Source of the DNA: Acidaminococcus sp. CAG:917
GTDB lineage: Bacteria > Bacillota > Clostridia > Christensenellales > CAG-917
Direction: 5' to 3'
Length of the DNA: 64,000 nucleotides
NCBI GenBank assembly: GCA_000437555.1
Contig: FR901028.1
Location: 125,159 to 189,158 of the forward strand
Part shown: positions 54,817 through 63,238 of the stretch, one piece after another
Layout of the letters: each line of letters starts with the position of its first letter
Position numbering within the stretch: position 1 is the first letter of the stretch
Translations under genes and position numbers: made by a program
The notes under the pieces: generated by a model
Database searches by the model: none
What the model was told of the DNA's origin: nothing
The model's input: the letters and a program-made list of their open reading frames with translations, nothing else

Positions 54817-55027
54817 GCGTTATATCAAAATATTGCAATTATAAATTTCCGTTTAAAATCGTTTGCGAGAGGTTTAAATTGCGGATAAATAATTTACCCT
54901 TGGATAAAGTCCGACAAAACAACCCAAATTATTGTGCAAAAATTGCCGTATGGCAAAAGTTAAATTCGCGGTAAAGTAGCGGACGAAAAAAACGGATAAA
55001 TTTTACAGACTTAAAAACGGTGAATAT

Positions 55028-56713
55028 ATGTTTGAAAAAGAAATAGCGAAAAATATTAAAATCGAAGGTATGACCGCCGCCGACATAGAGAATATGTTCG
55101 AGACGCCAAAAGACGAAAGCATGGGCGACGTCGCTCTGCCTTGCTTTAAACTTTCCAAAATGCTCAGAAAGTCGCCTGCGGCTATTGCCGAGGAGCTTAA
55201 AAACTCCTTTATTCCGTGCGAAGAGGTGGAAGAGGTAAACGCCGTGTCCGGCTATCTCAATTTCAAAATATCGCCTAAAGCATATTTAAAACATCTTATC
55301 CCTATAGTCGGGCAAGGCGAAGCGACAGGCTCGTCCGATGAGGGCAACGGCAAAACAATATGTATAGATTACAGCTCGGTAAACATCGCCAAGCCCTTTC
55401 ATATAGGTCACCTTTCCACCACGGTGATAGGCGGCGCGCTATACAGAATTTTTGCACATCTCGGATACAGAGTGGTGGGCATAAATCACTTGGGCGATTG
55501 GGGAACGCAGTTCGGAAAAATGATTGTCGCATACCTCAAATGGGGCGACAGGGCGGAAGTGGAAAAGGGCGGAGTTTTAGAGCTTAACCGCCTTTATGTC
55601 AAATTCCACAAAGAAGCGGAAGAAAATCCCGCACTTGACGACGAGGCGAGAGCGTGGTTTAAAAAGATAGAGGACGGCGACAAGCAGGCGACCGAACTGT
55701 TTTTATGGTTTAAGGAAATAACGCTTGCCGAAGTTTCCAAGGTTTACGACCGTCTTAAAATAAAATTCGACAGTTACGCAGGAGAGAGTTTTTACAACGA
55801 CAAAATGCAACCCGTGCTCGATATGCTTGACAAAAAGGGATTGCTTGAGGTCAGCGACGGCGCCAAGGTGGTAAATCTCGACGCCTACGATATGCCCCCG
55901 TGCCTTTTGGTAAAAGGCGACGGCGCAACGCTCTATGCGACACGCGATTTGGCGGCGGCTTATTACAGGGCAAAGACGTATGATTTTTATAAATGTCTTT
56001 ACGTAGTGGCATATCAGCAAAATCTTCATTTTAAACAGCTGTTCAAGGTGTTGGAGCTTGCAGGCTTTGAAAAAGCGGCGGATATGGAGCATATAGCTTT
56101 CGGTATGGTATCGCTTGAGGACGGCGCAATGAAGACGAGGCTGGGCAGAGTGGTATGGCTCAGCGACGTTCTGGATAAGGCGGTGGAAAAGGCAAAATCC
56201 ATTATCGCCGAAAAGAAGACGGAGGGCATAGACGTGGACAAAGTGTCCGAAGCGATCGGCGTGGGAGCCGTGGTGTTCAGCGCACTCTGGAACAACAGGA
56301 TAAAGGATATAGTTTTCTCGTTCGATAAGGTGCTCAATTTCGACGGCGAGACGGCGCCTTACGTTCAATACACGCACGCAAGGTGCTGCTCATTGCTCAA
56401 AAAGGGCGGAACGGTAAATTTGGACGACCTCAATCTCAATTCCGTGGCAAACGACGAGGGAATAGCGGTGATAAAAAGTCTTATAACCTTTAGCGACTCG
56501 GTGAAAAAGGCGGCGCAGCTCCGTGAGCCGTGCTATGTTTCAAGACACGTTGTCGACCTTGCCGAAAAATTCAACAGATTTTACATTGCTCATAAAATCG
56601 CAAGTGCGGAAGAAGGCAGGAAAAACGCAAGGCTCATTCTCACCTTAGCGGTCAAAAACACGATAAAGACGGGGCTTTCCCTACTCGGTATCGACGCTCC
56701 CGAGGCGATGTAA
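55028..56713 (+). CDS. argS: Arginyl-tRNA synthetase
   Basis: Class I synthetase of 561 residues: N-terminal additional domain, the signature PFHIGHLST in the catalytic domain, NHLGDWGTQFG, GAMKTRLGRVVWLSD in place of a KMSKS motif as usual for ArgRS, and the DALR anticodon-binding domain ending LSLLGIDAPEAM. GGTGA lies six bases before the ATG. The 210-base upstream interval shows no T-box signature. Confidence 0.96.
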   Translation: MFEKEIAKNIKIEGMTAADIENMFETPKDESMGDVALPCFKLSKMLRKSPAAIAEELKNSFIPCEEVEEVNAVSGYLNFKISPKAYLKHLIPIVGQGEATGSSDEGNGKTICIDYSSVNIAKPFHIGHLSTTVIGGALYRIFAHLGYRVVGINHLGDWGTQFGKMIVAYLKWGDRAEVEKGGVLELNRLYVKFHKEAEENPALDDEARAWFKKIEDGDKQATELFLWFKEITLAEVSKVYDRLKIKFDSYAGESFYNDKMQPVLDMLDKKGLLEVSDGAKVVNLDAYDMPPCLLVKGDGATLYATRDLAAAYYRAKTYDFYKCLYVVAYQQNLHFKQLFKVLELAGFEKAADMEHIAFGMVSLEDGAMKTRLGRVVWLSDVLDKAVEKAKSIIAEKKTEGIDVDKVSEAIGVGAVVFSALWNNRIKDIVFSFDKVLNFDGETAPYVQYTHARCCSLLKKGGTVNLDDLNLNSVANDEGIAVIKSLITFSDSVKKAAQLREPCYVSRHVVDLAEKFNRFYIAHKIASAEEGRKNARLILTLAVKNTIKTGLSLLGIDAPEAM

Positions 56714-56718
56714 AACGC

Positions 56719-56747
56719 TTGACTTAACCTCATATTTTTTATATAAT
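56719..56747 (+). promoter_or_regulatory. Promoter of the rpmH operon
   Basis: TTGACT, 17-base spacer, TATAAT; the predicted leader is about 64 bases. Confidence 0.87.
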
Positions 56748-56817
56748 AGGCAAGCGGCATTATAAACGTCGCTGTTTTAGATAATAATGATAATAATCTC
56801 TTTTGGAGGAATATAAA

Positions 56818-56952
56818 ATGAAACAAACCTATCAACCTAAAAAGCGTACCGCCAAAAAAGTTCACGGCTTCAGAGAAAGAATGAGCACCAAAAACGGCCA
56901 AAACGTATTGTCGAGAAGAAGGGCTAAGGGCAGAGCGAAATTGTCTGCATAA
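56818..56952 (+). CDS. rpmH: 50S ribosomal protein L34
   Basis: 44 residues, the full length of L34: [20 protein letters not shown] followed by [31 protein letters not shown] precedes the ATG. It starts the conserved series rpmH-rnpA-yidD-yidC-jag-mnmE-mnmG. In most bacteria rpmH is next to dnaA; here dnaA is 25 kb away. Confidence 0.98.
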   Translation: MKQTYQPKKRTAKKVHGFRERMSTKNGQNVLSRRRAKGRAKLSA

Positions 56953-56955
56953 GCG

Positions 56956-57288
56956 ATGCAACGCATTTATCGATTAAAATCGAACGGCGCGTTTCATTAT
57001 ATATACAAAAAGGGCGAAAGAGTAAAGGGCAAAAATCTCGTTTTATATTTTGCTAAATCCAATAAAGGTTTAAAGGCAGGTTTTTCGGTAAGCAAACACG
57101 TTGGAAATTCCGTGACGAGAAACAGAGTTAAAAGGCATTTAAGGGAGAATTTCAGACTGCTTTTAAACGATATAGACCACGGATATTCGTTTGTCGTGGT
57201 GGCGGGGGAAAAGACCGCCGATATGAATCATTATCAGATAGGCGACGAACTTAAATTCGTGCTTAAAAAGGCGAATTTGATTAAATGA
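56956..57288 (+). CDS. rnpA: Ribonuclease P protein component
   Basis: Protein subunit that helps the RNase P ribozyme bind precursor tRNA. 110 residues with YRLKSNGAFHYIYKKGERVKG, and the RNR signature in GNSVTRNRVKRHLRENFRL. It begins three bases after the rpmH stop and overlaps yidD by four. Confidence 0.96.
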   Translation: MQRIYRLKSNGAFHYIYKKGERVKGKNLVLYFAKSNKGLKAGFSVSKHVGNSVTRNRVKRHLRENFRLLLNDIDHGYSFVVVAGEKTADMNHYQIGDELKFVLKKANLIK

Positions 57289-57527
57289 AATATCTTTGTT
57301 TTTTGCTTTTAAAATTTTATAAAGCGTTTATTTCACCTATCACGGGCAACAACTGCAAATTTACGCCGACATGCTCAATGTATATGTATGAAGCAATTTC
57401 AAAACACGGAGCTTTTAAGGGAATTGCCTTAGGCACGGCAAGACTTTTAAGATGCAATCCGTTCAGTCGAGGCGGCTACGACCCCGTTCCCGAGAATTAT
57501 AAAGGAAAGTGCAAATGGCTCATTTAA
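57285..57527 (+). CDS. yidD: Membrane protein insertion efficiency factor YidD
   Basis: 80 residues with the family pattern: a hydrophobic start (LLLKFYKAFISPITG), CKFTPTCSMYMYEAISKHG, RLLRCNPFSRGGYDPVP. It starts in an ATGA overlap with rnpA and its last 13 bases overlap yidC. Confidence 0.96.
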   Translation: MKYLCFLLLKFYKAFISPITGNNCKFTPTCSMYMYEAISKHGAFKGIALGTARLLRCNPFSRGGYDPVPENYKGKCKWLI

Positions 57528-58741
57528 GTTATGCGCGAAAGACAAAAACAAAAATTTATCTTATTGCGGCTATGATTATATGCCTTCTTATGGTGCTGTC
57601 CGCCTGTAATGCGGATTCCGCCACCATAAATATGGCAAATTCCGTTCAGGAGCCTACCCATTTCATAGCCAAGTTTTTGATAATTTTAAACGAGGGCATA
57701 GGCGACTTCGGATGGACGGTCGTCGTTTTCACCATTATTTTAAAATTGATTGTCACGCCTTTCGACTTCTGGCAAAAATTCGTAATGCGCAAAAACGCAA
57801 AGATTATGGAGAGGATAAAGCCTCGCCTTGACGAACTTGCCGATAAATACAAAGACGACAAACAGCGCTATCAGCAAGAGCAGATGGCAATTTATAAAAG
57901 AGAAAAATATTCCATGCTCGGCGCTTGTCTTCCTACCATAATCACGCTTGTCGTGTTCTTTATCGTTTTCTCCGGTTTCAGACAGATGGTGTCTTACCAA
58001 AACGCTCTCGTTTACGAAGAAGCGAGGACGGTATACAATCAGACCTACGACGAGGACTACAGTGCGCTTTATACCGCGGCTATGGCAGAGGCAGGACTCG
58101 ACCCCGAAGTAATCGCCGGATACAAAGAGCTTGATACACTCACCGACGAACAAAAAGCGGCTCTGGTCAAGGAAGCGGCAATCGACGCCGAAGCCCATAA
58201 ATCGGCGGTGGACTCGGCGCAGACGGCAGTCAAAGACAACTATAGAATGCCCAAGTTTTTGTGGATATACAATATATTCGCCCAAGACAGCTGGGTAGAA
58301 GCCGTGCCCGACTATCTTACGTTCAGCGGTCAATCGGGATTTGCCAACGCCAAAATAGAGGGCGTTATGGTCACCGAATATCAGACGGTAATGAAAAAGG
58401 TATTAGGCACAGGCGGCTACGGCGAGGGCGGAACGTGGAACGGTCTTTTGATTTTCCCGATTTTGTCCATCGCGCTCAATATAGGCTCTCAGCTTCTCAT
58501 GAACAAAGCGCAGGGCAAACAGCCTAAGGCGGCGGAAGGTATGGGCGGAGCGTCCACCAAAATGATGCAGTGGATAATGCCGGTGCTCATGGGCGTATTT
58601 GCTCTTTTGTATTCCGCGGCGTTCACAATTTACATTTTCGTGTCAACATTATATTCCATTCTGTTCCAGCTCTTGTTCAATTTAGGCGGCAAATTAGTCG
58701 ACATATCGAGAGAGAAGAAACAGTTGAAGGGCATCAGATAA
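57515..58741 (+). CDS. yidC: Membrane protein insertase YidC/OxaA (long form)
   Basis: About 408 residues from the ATG at 57515, which has AAAGGAAAG at good spacing; a GTG six bases earlier is less likely. Signal segment with lipobox LSAC, first core helix in FGWTVVVFTIILKLIVTPFDFWQKFV, KYKDDKQRYQQEQMAIYKREK cytoplasmic hairpin, then a helical insertion of about 130 residues (QTYDEDYSAL...TEYQTVMKKVLG) before the last core helices. Bacillus YidC proteins are about 260-290 residues, so the insertion accounts for the extra length. Confidence 0.94.
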   Translation: MAHLSYARKTKTKIYLIAAMIICLLMVLSACNADSATINMANSVQEPTHFIAKFLIILNEGIGDFGWTVVVFTIILKLIVTPFDFWQKFVMRKNAKIMERIKPRLDELADKYKDDKQRYQQEQMAIYKREKYSMLGACLPTIITLVVFFIVFSGFRQMVSYQNALVYEEARTVYNQTYDEDYSALYTAAMAEAGLDPEVIAGYKELDTLTDEQKAALVKEAAIDAEAHKSAVDSAQTAVKDNYRMPKFLWIYNIFAQDSWVEAVPDYLTFSGQSGFANAKIEGVMVTEYQTVMKKVLGTGGYGEGGTWNGLLIFPILSIALNIGSQLLMNKAQGKQPKAAEGMGGASTKMMQWIMPVLMGVFALLYSAAFTIYIFVSTLYSILFQLLFNLGGKLVDISREKKQLKGIR

Positions 58742-58750
58742 GGAGATAAA

Positions 58751-59437
58751 ATGAAAAAATCCATAGAAGTAAAGGCCCAATCGGTTGACCTTGCAATCGA
58801 GGACGGGCTCAATCAGTTAAATACTACAAAGGACAGGGTAGACGTTGAAGTGCTTTCCGGGGGCGGACTCTTTTCAAAAGCGCAGGTAAGACTCACCTTA
58901 AAGCCGACAGCGGCGGAGGTGGTTGAAGATTTTTGCAACAACCTTCTTGAAAAAATGCACATCAAGGCGCAGGCAATCGTCACCGAGGAAGACTCGGTCA
59001 TTAAAATAGATATTATGGGCGACGAGGCTTCTCACGCTATCGGATACAGAGGCGAAACGCTCGACGCCATACAGTATCTTGCCCTTACGGTATTAAATCA
59101 GGGACATCAATTCAAAAAAGTGGTTGTCAACACGGGTTGCTACCGTGAAAAGAGAGAACAAACTCTCATCTCGCTTGCAAACCGTCTTGCCGACAAAGCA
59201 TACCGCACGGGCAAAAAAGTGGTGCTTGAGCCAATGAATCCGTTTGAAAGACGCATCATTCACACGGCAATTCAGGACAGCGCGAAAGCCACGACGGCAA
59301 GCGAGGGCGAAGAACCTCTCCGTCACGTAGTGATTATCCCCAAAAGCGGCGGCACTCCGAAAAACAACGATGTCGCCAAGAAAAAGAGAACGGGTATGCC
59401 CAAATTCAAAAGCTTTGGTTATAAGAGAGGCTTTTAA
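58751..59437 (+). CDS. jag: RNA-binding protein KhpB (Jag/EloR)
   Basis: 228 residues with three domains: Jag-N (MKKSIEVKAQSVDLAIEDGL...EVLSGGGLF), a KH domain with GYRGETLDAIQYL, and an R3H domain (PMNPFERRIIHTAIQD...GEEPLRHVVI). The C-terminus is basic. In streptococci KhpB works with KhpA on cell elongation. AGGAGA precedes the ATG. Confidence 0.95.
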   Translation: MKKSIEVKAQSVDLAIEDGLNQLNTTKDRVDVEVLSGGGLFSKAQVRLTLKPTAAEVVEDFCNNLLEKMHIKAQAIVTEEDSVIKIDIMGDEASHAIGYRGETLDAIQYLALTVLNQGHQFKKVVVNTGCYREKREQTLISLANRLADKAYRTGKKVVLEPMNPFERRIIHTAIQDSAKATTASEGEEPLRHVVIIPKSGGTPKNNDVAKKKRTGMPKFKSFGYKRGF

Positions 59438-59446
59438 TCTTTTCAG

Positions 59447-60745
59447 ATGAAAACAATCGTTGCAATTTCAACGCCGTCCGGCAAGGGCGGCATAGGTATA
59501 GTCAGACTTAGCGGTGACGACGCTTTAGCGATAGCAAAGAGCGTGTTTACGGTTAAGTCTTTTTCTATTGAGCCGAACTATATGTATTTCGGCACTTTTT
59601 CGGGCAAAGATTTTTCCGACAAAGGCTATTTGGTATACTTCAAAGCGCCTCACTCATTCACGGGCGAGGACGTCGTTGAGCTTCAGCTTCACGGCGGGCG
59701 CCGAATTTTGGAGGGTGCGGTCGAAGAGTGTATATCCCACGGCGCAAACGCCGCCGAACCGGGAGAATTTACAAAGAGGGCGTATCTAAACGGGAAACTT
59801 GCCTTAGCGGACGCCGAAGCGGTAATAGATATGATAAACGCCGAGAGCGCCGCCGCCGTAAGGGCGGGCTACCGTCAGATGCAGGGATATCTTGCAAAAG
59901 AAGTATCCGCATTGGAAGATATGCTCATAAATCTGATTTCCGCATTGGAAGCGTCGCTTGACTATCCCGATGAAATGGAAGACGAGGTATTGCCGTCAAT
60001 TCCCGAAGTGACAAAAAAGGTAAAGGACAAATTAAACGCTCTTATAAATTCCGCAAGAGCGGGCAGGCTTGTAAAATCGGGAATCAACGTTGCGCTTATA
60101 GGAAAGACGAACGTGGGAAAATCTTCCCTTTTAAACAAACTTGTCGGCTGCGACAGGGCAATCGTCACGGATATTGCCGGCACGACAAGGGATACAATCG
60201 AAGCCGCAATAGAGCATAAAGGAGTAAAGATAAACTTTATCGACACGGCGGGAATCCGTCAAAGCGACGATATGATTGAAATGGCGGGCGTGGAGCGTTC
60301 AAAGGTTTCGGCTAAGGGAGCAGACGTCGTTATCAACGTTGTCGATTCCGCTAAGGACGAAAAGCCGCTTTATACGTCGGACGAAAAGACGGTGTTTAAC
60401 GTCTACAACAAATGCGACGTAACTAAACAGGAAATTAAAAGAGCGGGAAACGATTTTTTTATATCCGCTAAATACGACAAGGGAGTATCGTTAATTCTTG
60501 ATGCAATTGCCGATATCTGTCTTGACTCGGAAACGGAAAACGGCTCGACGGTCACAAGCGCAAGACATTTAGCCGCGCTTATTTCCGCCAAAAAATCGCT
60601 TGATGCGGTAGACGTATCCCAAACAACCGATTGTATTTTAATAGATTTAAAAGACGCTTTATCGTCACTCGGCGAGATAACGGGCAAGAGTGCGAGCGAA
60701 GAAGTGGTAGATGCGATTTTCAAAAATTTCTGCGTAGGAAAATAA
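59447..60745 (+). CDS. mnmE: tRNA modification GTPase MnmE
   Basis: Acts with MnmG to modify U34 of tRNAs. 432 residues: N-terminal tetrahydrofolate-binding domain (STPSGKGGIGIVRLSG), helical domain, G domain with GKTNVGKSSLLN, GTTRDT, DTAGIR and NKCD, and the C-terminal FCVGK (CxGK) motif. No clear ribosome site lies directly before the ATG; it starts ten bases after jag. Confidence 0.97.
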   Translation: MKTIVAISTPSGKGGIGIVRLSGDDALAIAKSVFTVKSFSIEPNYMYFGTFSGKDFSDKGYLVYFKAPHSFTGEDVVELQLHGGRRILEGAVEECISHGANAAEPGEFTKRAYLNGKLALADAEAVIDMINAESAAAVRAGYRQMQGYLAKEVSALEDMLINLISALEASLDYPDEMEDEVLPSIPEVTKKVKDKLNALINSARAGRLVKSGINVALIGKTNVGKSSLLNKLVGCDRAIVTDIAGTTRDTIEAAIEHKGVKINFIDTAGIRQSDDMIEMAGVERSKVSAKGADVVINVVDSAKDEKPLYTSDEKTVFNVYNKCDVTKQEIKRAGNDFFISAKYDKGVSLILDAIADICLDSETENGSTVTSARHLAALISAKKSLDAVDVSQTTDCILIDLKDALSSLGEITGKSASEEVVDAIFKNFCVGK

Positions 60746-60746
60746 T

Positions 60747-62579
60747 ATGGAGTATGACGTAATTGTGGTGGGCGGCGGTCACGCCGGTATAGAGGCCGCG
60801 CTCAGCTCATCGAGATTAAAGCTTAATACGTTAATGCTTGCCATAAGCATAAACGGCATAGGGCTTATGCCGTGTAATCCCGCCATAGGCGGAACGGCAA
60901 AAGGACATCTCGTCAGGGAAGTCGACGCACTCGGCGGCGGTATGGGTATCGTTGCGGACAAATCGCTTCTTCAGATAAAAATGCTAAACCGTGCAAAAGG
61001 TCCTGCCGTTTTTTCGCTCAGGGGGCAGGCAGACAAGGCTCTCTATCACGAAAATATGCTAAAGTATTTACGTGAGCAGGAAAATCTCACCGTTTCAGAG
61101 GGTGAGGCGGACGAACTGATATTGGACGGCGACACCGTCAAGGGCGTTGTTGTCGGCGGCGAAAAAATTTATTCAAAGGCGGTCGTATTATGCACGGGCG
61201 TCTATATGAAGGGCAGGATAATCACGGGCGACTATATCTTAGAGAGCGGACCGTGGGGCTATGCTCCGTCCGAAAAACTCAGCGACAGCCTGAGGGCGGC
61301 GGGGCTTGAGCTTGTCCGCTTTAAGACGGGTACGCCCGCACGAATTTACCGTGACAGTATCGACTTTGACAAGATGGAAATTCAGGAAGGCGAAAACGTG
61401 TCTCCTTTCAGTTTTATGACGGAAGGCAAAATAGAAAACGTCGAGCCGTGCTACCTTACTTACACCAACGAAGAAACGCACAAAATTATTTTAAACAACA
61501 TAGACCGCTCTCCTCTATACAACGGTTCGATATCGGGGATAGGGCCGCGCTACTGTCCGTCTATCGAAACAAAGGTTATGCGTTTTGCCGATAAAGAAAG
61601 GCACCAGATTTTCGTTGAACCCGAAGGCTACAGGAGCGAGGAAATGTATATTCAGGGTATGTCCTCGTCGCTTCCGCACGACGTGCAGGAAAAAATGTAT
61701 CGCACCGTAAAGGGGCTGGAACATTGCCGTTTTGCACGCTATGCCTATGCAATCGAATACGACTGTTTAAATCCTATGCAGCTTGACAGCTCCCTTAAGG
61801 TTAAAAAGTTAAACGGGCTTTACTGCGGCGGTCAGATAAACGGAAGCAGCGGCTATGAAGAGGCGGCGGCTCAAGGGCTTGTTGCAGGAGCAAACGCCGC
61901 ACTTTGGGTGTTAGGAAAGCAGCCGCTCGTCTTAAGACGGGACGAGGCGTATATAGGCGTGCTTATCGACGACCTCGTCACCAAGGGCACAAACGAGCCG
62001 TACAGAATGATGACGGCAAGAGCGGAGCACCGCATATATTTAAGGCAGGACAACGCCGACGTCCGTCTTACCCCGATAGGCGAAAAATTCGGGCTTGTCA
62101 CGATAGAGCGTGTAAAAAAGCTTAACGAAAAATTAAGGCAAATGTCAAAGCTCGATGCGATTATGGATAAGCCCTTGCCCAAAGAGCCGCTCAGCGTTAT
62201 ATGTGAAAAGATAGGCGATAAAACTTCCGTCACCTTGCACGACCTCTTAAAGCGCCCCGATTTCAAATCGGAATATTTAAAACAAAACGGTCTGTTTGAA
62301 GAATACTCCGACGAGGTGCTGGAAGCGTTTGCCGTGGAAAAGAAATACGAGGGATATTTAAAGAAACAGCAAAAGGCTATAGCGGAACAAAAACGGCTTG
62401 AAGACAAACTTTTGCCCGACGATATCGACTATCTCAAAATCGGGGGACTTAGGCTTGAAGCAAGACAAAAGCTTGACGAGGTCCGTCCCAAAAACTTAGG
62501 ACAGGCAAGCAGAATATCAGGCGTTTCTCCCGCAGATATTTCCGTGCTTATCGTTCATCTTGCAAATCAGAAAAAATGA
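60747..62579 (+). CDS. mnmG: tRNA uridine-5-carboxymethylaminomethyl synthase MnmG
   Basis: FAD-dependent partner of MnmE. 610 residues: dinucleotide fold VVGGGHAGIEAALSSSRL, CNPAIGGTAKGHLVREVDALGG, GTPARI, and the catalytic-Cys region NGLYCGGQINGSSGYEEAAAQG. AGGAAAA precedes the ATG, which directly follows the mnmE stop. The usual next gene, rsmG, is absent here and lies at 40 kb. Confidence 0.97.
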   Translation: MEYDVIVVGGGHAGIEAALSSSRLKLNTLMLAISINGIGLMPCNPAIGGTAKGHLVREVDALGGGMGIVADKSLLQIKMLNRAKGPAVFSLRGQADKALYHENMLKYLREQENLTVSEGEADELILDGDTVKGVVVGGEKIYSKAVVLCTGVYMKGRIITGDYILESGPWGYAPSEKLSDSLRAAGLELVRFKTGTPARIYRDSIDFDKMEIQEGENVSPFSFMTEGKIENVEPCYLTYTNEETHKIILNNIDRSPLYNGSISGIGPRYCPSIETKVMRFADKERHQIFVEPEGYRSEEMYIQGMSSSLPHDVQEKMYRTVKGLEHCRFARYAYAIEYDCLNPMQLDSSLKVKKLNGLYCGGQINGSSGYEEAAAQGLVAGANAALWVLGKQPLVLRRDEAYIGVLIDDLVTKGTNEPYRMMTARAEHRIYLRQDNADVRLTPIGEKFGLVTIERVKKLNEKLRQMSKLDAIMDKPLPKEPLSVICEKIGDKTSVTLHDLLKRPDFKSEYLKQNGLFEEYSDEVLEAFAVEKKYEGYLKKQQKAIAEQKRLEDKLLPDDIDYLKIGGLRLEARQKLDEVRPKNLGQASRISGVSPADISVLIVHLANQKK

Positions 62580-62600
62580 ACGAACAAAATAATCAAAAAC

Positions 62601-62628
62601 AAAAAGCAACGCAAAGCGTTGCTTTTTT
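62601..62628 (+). terminator. Terminator of the rpmH-mnmG operon
   Basis: Arms AAAAAGCAACGC/GCGTTGCTTTTT with loop AAA. Confidence 0.95.
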
Positions 62629-62824
62629 GTAAATCCTCAAAATAAAACGTAGAGCTTAAGAACGGACAAAATGCAAAAAAGGCGTGGCGATAAAGTTCGG
62701 TGCGGTTAATCCAATCCGTTTAAAATGGATTTTGCATCGAAAACACGTTTGAAGCGGAATTAAAATAAACTTGCCCCTAAAACAACAAGGGCAATCAATA
62801 ATATTATAAAAAAAGCTGTATAAA

Positions 62825-62858
62825 ACGAAACGACACAATATAAATCGTGTCGTTTCGT
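62825..62858. repeat. Strong hairpin upstream of a tiny open frame
   Basis: Perfect 12-bp arms ACGAAACGACAC/GTGTCGTTTCGT with a ten-base loop and no T run on the plus strand. It lies 22 bases before the tiny frame at 62881. Between 62629 and 63144 no larger gene was found. Confidence 0.7.
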
Positions 62859-62880
62859 CTTTATGATAAGGGGGAAAATT

Positions 62881-62931
62881 ATGAGCAATTTCTGCTGTAT
62901 CAAGTGCTATCAGCTCTTGATTACGCTATGA
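62881..62931 (+). CDS. Possible 16-residue peptide with strong ribosome site
   Basis: ATG preceded by AAGGGGG at good spacing encodes MSNFCCIKCYQLLITL; an in-frame ATG at 62863 would give 22 residues. Its TGA overlaps the ATG of a second 17-codon frame (62928-62981, hydrophobic then Lys-rich). The arms GTGCTAT/ATAGCAC and a T-rich tail form a terminator-like hairpin around the stop codon. It could be a leader peptide, a small toxin, or chance. Family not recognised. Confidence 0.35.
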   Translation: MSNFCCIKCYQLLITL

Positions 62932-63150
62932 TAATAGCACCATATATTTTTATTGTCAACAAAAAAAATAAAAAATTTTAAAAATTTTTTAAAAAATGAC
63001 AAATTTATACGAAATAATACAAAAATAGTTAAATTTTTAACAAAAATGAGATATATAATAAAAATTTTCGTCACTTTTGTTAAAAATTGAACGATTTATA
63101 TCATAAAAAGATATAAAATAAATTTGATTTTATTATTTAAAGGAAAAAGG

Positions 63151-63178
63151 CAAAATAAAAACCGCTCTGCCGAGCGGT
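63151..63178 (-). terminator. Terminator of trxB
   Basis: On the minus strand ACCGCTC-GGCA-GAGCGGT followed by TTTTTATTTT. Confidence 0.92.
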
Positions 63179-63238
63179 ATAGAGTTTTCGTTTTAAAAGG
63201 ATATTTTAAAATATTTAAACTTATATTTAATCTTTTGA

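Noticed and set aside
54817..55027. T-box leader upstream of argS
   Set aside because: No AGGGTGGNACCGCG-type antiterminator or specifier structure was found.
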